Assembly (NCBI RefSeq): GCF_000455325.1
Contig: NZ_HG322951.1
Location: forward strand, 2,168,379 to 2,232,378
Source of the DNA: Mycolicibacterium septicum DSM 44393
GTDB taxonomy: Bacteria; Actinomycetota; Actinomycetes; Mycobacteriales; Mycobacteriaceae
DNA: 64,000 nt
Direction of reading: 5' to 3'
Shown here: positions 60,133 to 64,000 of the stretch, piece after piece
Layout: each line of letters starts with the position of its first letter
Numbering within the stretch: position 1 is the stretch's first letter
Notes under the pieces: generated by a model
Database searches by the model: none
The model's input: the letters and a program-made list of their open reading frames with translations, nothing else
Told to the model about the DNA's origin: nothing
Program-made: the position numbers and the translations under genes

Positions 60133-60645
60133 GGGTCTGGTCGACATCGGATGACCCAGACGCATCGCGAACGGCAGCGCCAGCCAGACCCCTGCGAAGG
60201 TTGCAAGGGCGATCGCCCCGGCGATCAACCCGGCTTCGCGTCCGGCAACTGTGTCGAAGATCAACTCGGTCACCCCGGTCATCGCGAGCCCGAGCATCAC
60301 CAGCCCAATGAACGCGCACCGGTGCGCGGCGGAGACCAGCAGGTTCAACCGGTGCCTCCGGAACAGGATGCGATGCATGCCCACGGGGGCGACCAGCAGG
60401 GCGGTGGCAGCGGCCGAACAGGCGACGGTCACGAGATAGACGATCCGCATGGGCTCGTCGAGCATCGAGAACCGTTCCTGGAAAGGCAGAGTCAGCAGCA
60501 GGCCGGTGAGCAGCTGAACACCGGTCTGCACGACGCGCAGTTCCTGCAGCAGACTGCTCCAGTTGCGATCCAGCCGCTCCGCTTCCGTTTCGTGGCGGGC
60601 GGTCTGGTCCCAAGGCTGATCCAGCTCGGGACGGTCCGGCTCCAT
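60100..60645 (-). CDS. DUF6328 family membrane protein
   Basis: The protein has 181 residues from the ATG at 60645. An acidic N-terminus (MEPDRPELDQPWDQTARHE) leads to RNWSSLLQELRVVQTGVQLL and four membrane helices to about residue 165. The pattern is that of DUF6328 proteins, often mislabelled sodium/proton antiporters. The role is unknown. An in-frame ATG at 60699 would add 18 residues with no better ribosome site. It sits between the oxidoreductase and rsbW and reads away from sigF. Confidence 0.75.
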   Translation of the reverse strand: MEPDRPELDQPWDQTARHETEAERLDRNWSSLLQELRVVQTGVQLLTGLLLTLPFQERFSMLDEPMRIVYLVTVACSAAATALLVAPVGMHRILFRRHRLNLLVSAAHRCAFIGLVMLGLAMTGVTELIFDTVAGREAGLIAGAIALATFAGVWLALPFAMRLGHPMSTRPSAELGAQRGQ

Positions 60646-60812
60646 ACCGTCGATAATCCCACGTTCATCAAAGGTTTCGGATTGCGCCGCGATGGGCACC
60701 CCTGCCCGGGGACCCCATGCGTGCCCCTGTCAGGGTGCAGGAAAGGAGTGCCGGTGTCGAAGGCGAGGCCTCCCGGCTGGGATACTGTCGATCCGATATG
60801 TCGGGAGGTGAG

Positions 60813-61247
60813 ATGGCCGAGGAAGAGGGCCAACCGAAGCCGCTGAGCCGCGCGGAGCGGTCAGTGGAGATTCGGGTCGCGGCGAGGCTGGAGAATCTGG
60901 CCGTAGTGCGCACACTGGTCGCTGCGATCGCAGCATTCGAGGACCTTGACTTCGACGTCGTCGCCGACTTGCGGCTGGCCGTCGACGAGGCCTGCACCGC
61001 CCTGATCCGGGCCGCAGTCCCGGAATCGAGCCTGCACCTGACCGTCGACCCCGGTGACGAGACGGTGGTGATCACCGCCTCCACCACCTGCACGGGTGCC
61101 GAGGTGGTCGAGCCGGGCAGCTTCAGCTGGCACGTGTTGAGTTCGCTGACCGACGAGGTCAAGACCTTCACCGACGGTGACGGACCCGACACCGGCCAGG
61201 TATTCGGCATCACCCTGATGACGAGGCGAGCGAGCCTGCTGCGGTGA
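60813..61247 (+). CDS. rsbW: Anti-sigma F factor RsbW (UsfX)
   Basis: The 144-residue protein is the anti-sigma factor of SigF. The core VEIRVAARLENLAVVRTLVA near residue 18 and LRLAVDEACTALIRAA near 50 match RsbW (Rv3287c), as does PGSFSWHVLSSLTDEVKTF near 97. As in M. tuberculosis, the N-box Asn and the DxGxG motif of Bacillus RsbW are absent. The ATG at 60813 follows GGAGGT closely and gives the usual length; an upstream ATG at 60798 is possible. sigF starts inside its stop (GTGA). Confidence 0.92.
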   Translation: MAEEEGQPKPLSRAERSVEIRVAARLENLAVVRTLVAAIAAFEDLDFDVVADLRLAVDEACTALIRAAVPESSLHLTVDPGDETVVITASTTCTGAEVVEPGSFSWHVLSSLTDEVKTFTDGDGPDTGQVFGITLMTRRASLLR

Positions 61248-61996
61248 CGTCGGAATATGCGGACGTTCGCGAGATGTTCCGCGAACTCGGCGGACTGTCC
61301 GAGGACTCGTCGGCCTACGAACGTCAACGTGAACGCATTGTCGAGCGGTGCCTGCCGCTCGCCGATCACATCGCGCGGCGGTTCGACGGCCGCGGTGAAC
61401 CCCGTGAAGACCTGATCCAGGTGGCGAGGGTCGGATTGGTCAACGCGGTCAACCGATTCGATGTGGACGCCGGATCGGACTTCGTGTCGTTCGCGGTGCC
61501 GACGATCATGGGGGAGGTCCGGCGCCACTTCCGGGACAACAGCTGGTCGGTGAAGGTGCCGCGGCGGCTCAAGGAACTGCATCTGCGCCTCGGCGCGGCG
61601 ACGGCGGAGCTTTCTCAGCGGTTGGGCCGTGCTCCGACGGCCTCTGAGCTTGCCGTCGAACTCGACATGGACCGCGAAGAGGTGATCGAAGGTCTGGTTG
61701 CGGGCAGCTCGTACAACACGCTGTCGATCGACAGCGGCGGCGGGGGTGACGAGGAGGCGCCGGCGATCGTCGACACTCTCGGCGATATGGACACCGGCCT
61801 GGATCAGATCGACAATCGAGAAACGTTGCGGCCGTTGCTCGCTCAATTACCTGAGCGGGAACGGACGGTGCTGGTGCTGCGATTCTTCGAATCCATGACG
61901 CAGACGCAGATCGCCGAGCGGGTCGGGGTCTCGCAGATGCACGTGTCGAGACTGCTGGCGAAATCGCTAGCGCGACTTCGTGACCAGCTGCAGTAG
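61244..61996 (+). CDS. sigF: RNA polymerase sigma factor SigF
   Basis: The 250-residue protein is the stationary-phase and stress sigma factor SigF (Rv3286c equivalent). Region 2 carries GEPREDLIQVARVGLVNAVN near residue 51 and FDVDAGSDFVSFAVPTIMGE near 72; region 3 follows PRRLKELH; region 4 has LPERERTVLVLRFFESMTQT near 200 and IAERVGVSQMHVSRLLAKSL. It recognises GTTT/GGGTAT promoters, of which seven are found in this window. It overlaps rsbW by four bases and converges on a STAS gene (30 bp overlap). Confidence 0.96.
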   Translation: MTSEYADVREMFRELGGLSEDSSAYERQRERIVERCLPLADHIARRFDGRGEPREDLIQVARVGLVNAVNRFDVDAGSDFVSFAVPTIMGEVRRHFRDNSWSVKVPRRLKELHLRLGAATAELSQRLGRAPTASELAVELDMDREEVIEGLVAGSSYNTLSIDSGGGGDEEAPAIVDTLGDMDTGLDQIDNRETLRPLLAQLPERERTVLVLRFFESMTQTQIAERVGVSQMHVSRLLAKSLARLRDQLQ

Positions 61997-62389
61997 CGAC
62001 GTTTTGCCGTTCAGGCTGGACAGTGCCGCAGCAACGCTGTAGCACGTGCGCAACGCCGAATCCGGGTCGCAGACACGCAGCAGGCGCGCTACTGCCTTGC
62101 TGGGCACCAGCGTCCAGTCGATATTGGCTGCCGAGCAACGCACTTCGATGGCCATCAGGGCGGAAAATCCTGCCGTACCGAAGAATTCGACATCGGTGAG
62201 GTCGACGGCGACCCGCTCGGCCTTGGTGGTGTTCCGCAGCGCGTAATCGGCGAAATCGGCTGCGTTGACGGCGTCGATCTCGCCGCGGGCGCTGATCACC
62301 GCCGTTGACGGCGGCAGCCAGCGCGTCGCAAACGCCGCGGGCGATTCGTCGGTCCGGTCGATCAGTGCATTCGTCGAGAAGACGGTCAT
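61967..62389 (-). CDS. STAS domain anti-anti-sigma factor-like protein
   Basis: The 140-residue protein is a STAS protein: TAVISARGEIDAVNAADFAD near residue 28 and VAVDLTDVEFFGTAGFSAL near 61. The phosphorylation segment is G-T-A-G in place of D-S-S-G, so the usual Ser is Ala and only a Thr is near. Cysteines (RCS, VCD, TCY) could provide redox control. It resembles the STAS protein at 56075 and shares an upstream element with it. Binding to RsbW to free SigF is inferred from family and place. Confidence 0.82.
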   Translation of the reverse strand: MTVFSTNALIDRTDESPAAFATRWLPPSTAVISARGEIDAVNAADFADYALRNTTKAERVAVDLTDVEFFGTAGFSALMAIEVRCSAANIDWTLVPSKAVARLLRVCDPDSALRTCYSVAAALSSLNGKTSLLQLVTKSR

Positions 62390-62473
62390 TTAGGGCTCCA
62401 TCAGTCGGAATACGCGTATTCGTACTGTTGGTGCGGCGCCGATCGACAACGATACGAGTTCCCGCGCGTATGT

Positions 62474-62507
62474 CGATGACGCTCGCTGCGGCTGTGAACT
62501 CAACCTG
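62474..62507 (-). repeat. Upstream element shared with the first STAS gene, copy 2
   Basis: GCGGCTGTGAACTCAACCTG (62488-62507) and CGATGACG (62474) repeat the blocks at 56615 and 56599. It is about 100 bp before the STAS gene at 62389. It may bind a common regulator. Confidence 0.7.
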
Positions 62508-62585
62508 TATCGGACCCTACCGCGATCAAGGTCACCGGACAATTTGTCTGAGCGGATTCTTATAGTTCAAGGTCAAACTGTTCGC

Positions 62586-63131
62586 ATGCCGAACACCGAC
62601 GCCGTTGCCGGGGTGCTCCTGGCCGCCGGCGCCGGCAGCCGATTCGGAATGCCGAAAGTTCTTGCTGAAGAAGGTGATTGGCTGGCGCGGGCGGTCACCG
62701 CGCTCGCCGGCGGTGGCTGCGACGAGGTGATCGTCGTGCTCGGTGCCGCTGTGGTCGATGTCCCTGCGCCCGCGCGCGCTGTGGTGGCCACACGCTGGGC
62801 AGACGGCATGAGCGCGTCGGTGCGCGAGGGGCTGGGGGCGGTCGGCGCGGCCGAGTGGGTCGTGCTGCACACCGTCGACACCCCCGATGTCGGCGCCGAC
62901 GTCGTGGCCCGGGTGCTGGGCGCAGGGCGCGGTTCGGGCTCCGGCCTGGCCCGCGCCGTCTACCAGGGCCGCCCGGGTCATCCCGTCGTCGTGGCCCGCA
63001 GGCAGCTTGCGGCGCTCGGCGCCGCGCTGCACGGCGACCAGGGGGCCCGGGCGTTTCTCGGTGGCCGTGACGACGTCATCGCCGTGGAATGCGGTGACCT
63101 GGCCACCGGTGTCGACATCGACGAGCGCTGA
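62586..63131 (+). CDS. MobA-like NTP transferase
   Basis: The 181-residue protein has the nucleotidyltransferase fold of MobA/MocA (NTP_transf_3). The start is GVLLAAGAGSRFGMPK at residue 8, the nucleotide loop; DTPDVGAD near 97 carries the Mg-binding Asp, and GRPGHPVVVARRQL lies near 127. Members attach GMP or CMP to molybdopterin or act on similar cofactors. No molybdenum cofactor genes are next to it. It is transcribed away from the STAS gene, with a TATAGT -10-like box at 62560. Confidence 0.8.
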   Translation: MPNTDAVAGVLLAAGAGSRFGMPKVLAEEGDWLARAVTALAGGGCDEVIVVLGAAVVDVPAPARAVVATRWADGMSASVREGLGAVGAAEWVVLHTVDTPDVGADVVARVLGAGRGSGSGLARAVYQGRPGHPVVVARRQLAALGAALHGDQGARAFLGGRDDVIAVECGDLATGVDIDER

Positions 63132-63141
63132 CGGCCCCCCG

Positions 63142-63891
63142 TCAGCGGAAGGCGTATCCGCCGTCTGGGAAGAGGGTGGAACCGGTGGTGATCCGGCTGC
63201 TGAGCAGGTAGCCCACCGACTGCGCGATCTCGTCCTCGTCGGCCAACCGCCCGATGGTGGAAGCGTCGCGATAGGCCGCGAACGCCTCTTCTCGGATGGC
63301 GGGATCGCGTTGGCTCCACAGATTGCCCTCGACCGTGCCGGGGGCAATCGCGTTGACGGTCACCGGCGCCAATTCCACAGCCAGCCCACGGGCCAGGCCT
63401 TCGATGGCCGCGTTGGCCGCACTGTACGCGGGAGCGACCGCAGCGGGGCGGGCACTGGCGGCGCCCGACATCAACACGATCGCGGCGTCAGGGCTCAGCA
63501 CCGGAATCGCCGACTTGACCACGCGGTACTGACCCCAGAACTTGGAGTCGAACGCCGTGGCCGCCTGATCGATGCTGAGCCGGGCCATCGGACCGGTCAG
63601 GTAGTCGGCGGCGGTGGTGAACAGGCCGTGGACGGAGCCGAACCTGGTACCGACGAAATCGAAGAACGCGTCGATCGAATCCTGGTCAGCGGTGTCGACC
63701 CGATGCCAACCGGCTTGTGGGCCGAGGGTGGCCGCGGCCGAGGCCAGCCGCTCGGGCGTGCGCCCGCCCAAGACGACGGTGCCCTTCCCGGCAACGACCA
63801 GGCGGGCGGTGGCCAGACCGATGCCTGAGCCGCCGCCGATGAGGACGATGTTGCGGCCCGCAAACGGGTGAGCCGAAGGACGAGTTGGCAT
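63142..63891 (-). CDS. SDR family protein with Lys-to-Asn active-site change
   Basis: The 249-residue protein is an SDR by fold: LIGGGSGIGLATARLVVAG near residue 17 binds the cofactor, VLMSGAAS carries the Ser, and the C-terminus GSTLFPDGGYAF is typical. The catalytic motif reads YSAAN, so the essential Lys of YxxxK is Asn. NNAG is also replaced (TTAADYL). Activity is therefore in doubt; it may bind a ligand or act with altered chemistry. It converges on the MobA-like gene with a 10-bp gap. The start is the ATG at 63891. Confidence 0.78.
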   Translation of the reverse strand: MPTRPSAHPFAGRNIVLIGGGSGIGLATARLVVAGKGTVVLGGRTPERLASAAATLGPQAGWHRVDTADQDSIDAFFDFVGTRFGSVHGLFTTAADYLTGPMARLSIDQAATAFDSKFWGQYRVVKSAIPVLSPDAAIVLMSGAASARPAAVAPAYSAANAAIEGLARGLAVELAPVTVNAIAPGTVEGNLWSQRDPAIREEAFAAYRDASTIGRLADEDEIAQSVGYLLSSRITTGSTLFPDGGYAFR

Positions 63892-64000
63892 GCGCCGAGG
63901 TTAGGAGCGCGCAGTGCGGCCGAGCCGCCGGCACAGGGCAGTTCAGGTTGCCGGCTGCCTATTCCACACGATTCACGGTGGGTGAAAGCGCCCAGGGGCT

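Noticed and set aside
60779..60784. GGGATA before rsbW as a SigF promoter
   Set aside because: The -10 is off consensus and no GTTT lies at 15-17 bases. Autoregulation of the rsbW-sigF operon is not shown by this sequence.

Overview
The window is GC-rich actinobacterial DNA from a fast-growing mycobacterium (Mycolicibacterium-type). The call rests on gene order. From left to right it carries upp, pmmB, a class I purine nucleoside phosphorylase, amiB1, amiA1, an Rv3304-like gene, lpdA, glpD2, an RluA-type synthase, nei, lhr, a TetR gene, pcd, lrpA, lat, usfY, rsbW and sigF. That is the M. tuberculosis Rv3309c to Rv3286c block read backwards, with large insertions. No rRNA, tRNA, CRISPR array, prophage or intact insertion sequence was recognised. 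Gene density is high, many starts overlap the previous stop (ATGA, GTGA or TTGA), and several convergent gene pairs overlap at their 3' ends.

Region 1 (1-12.6 kb) is the conserved housekeeping core: nucleobase salvage, sugar-phosphate mutase, two M20 amidohydrolases, LpdA-GlpD2 redox enzymes and an rRNA-type pseudouridine synthase. It is interrupted at 6.86-7.94 kb by a gene for an AbiEi-like/DUF559 nuclease-like protein, flanked by a 60-bp palindromic repeat in inverted orientation. Region 2 (12.6-20.6 kb) is an accessory lipid and redox block: SDRs, an enoyl-CoA hydratase, a FabR/DesT-like TetR facing a ferredoxin reductase-acyl desaturase pair, a GNAT, and a second TetR followed by an amine-oxidase-like flavoprotein. 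Region 3 (20.7-31.4 kb) has nei, an SDR, the giant helicase lhr, a TetR with a 19-bp palindrome in front of a P450, a lipase maturation factor homologue and another SDR.

Region 4 (31.5-40.7 kb) is a ten-gene co-directional cluster: an NMT1/THI5-type ABC importer, a cyclic amidohydrolase, an AroE-like dehydrogenase, a GntR/FCD regulator, an AtzF-C-like protein, an FmdA-like amidase and a cytosine-deaminase-like hydrolase. It looks like uptake and stepwise opening of an unidentified nitrogen-rich ring compound. Region 5 (40.7-43.9 kb) is a small ECF sigma locus: a Tat-type metallophosphoesterase and a cupredoxin on one side, an ECF sigma factor, a Rieske protein and a small secreted protein on the other. 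The same 22-base motif lies before all three transcription units. Regions 4 and 5 are the best candidates for undescribed systems.

Region 6 (43.8-48.9 kb) is lysine catabolism (pcd, lrpA, lat), a membrane-anchored nuclease-like protein, a PAS-ANTAR protein and the remnant of a flavin reductase gene. Region 7 (48.9-62.4 kb) is the general-stress neighbourhood of sigF. It contains two UsfY paralogues, a CsbD protein, a CDGSH protein, a haem-oxygenase-like protein, a divergent NRAMP transporter with two PRC-barrel proteins, topoisomerase IB, an RsbW paralogue, two STAS proteins and an F420-type oxidoreductase. Seven sites here fit the mycobacterial SigF promoter pattern (GTTT, 15-17 bases, GGGTAT or close), so much of this stretch is probably one local SigF regulon. 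The window ends with a MobA-like nucleotidyltransferase and an SDR whose catalytic lysine is replaced.
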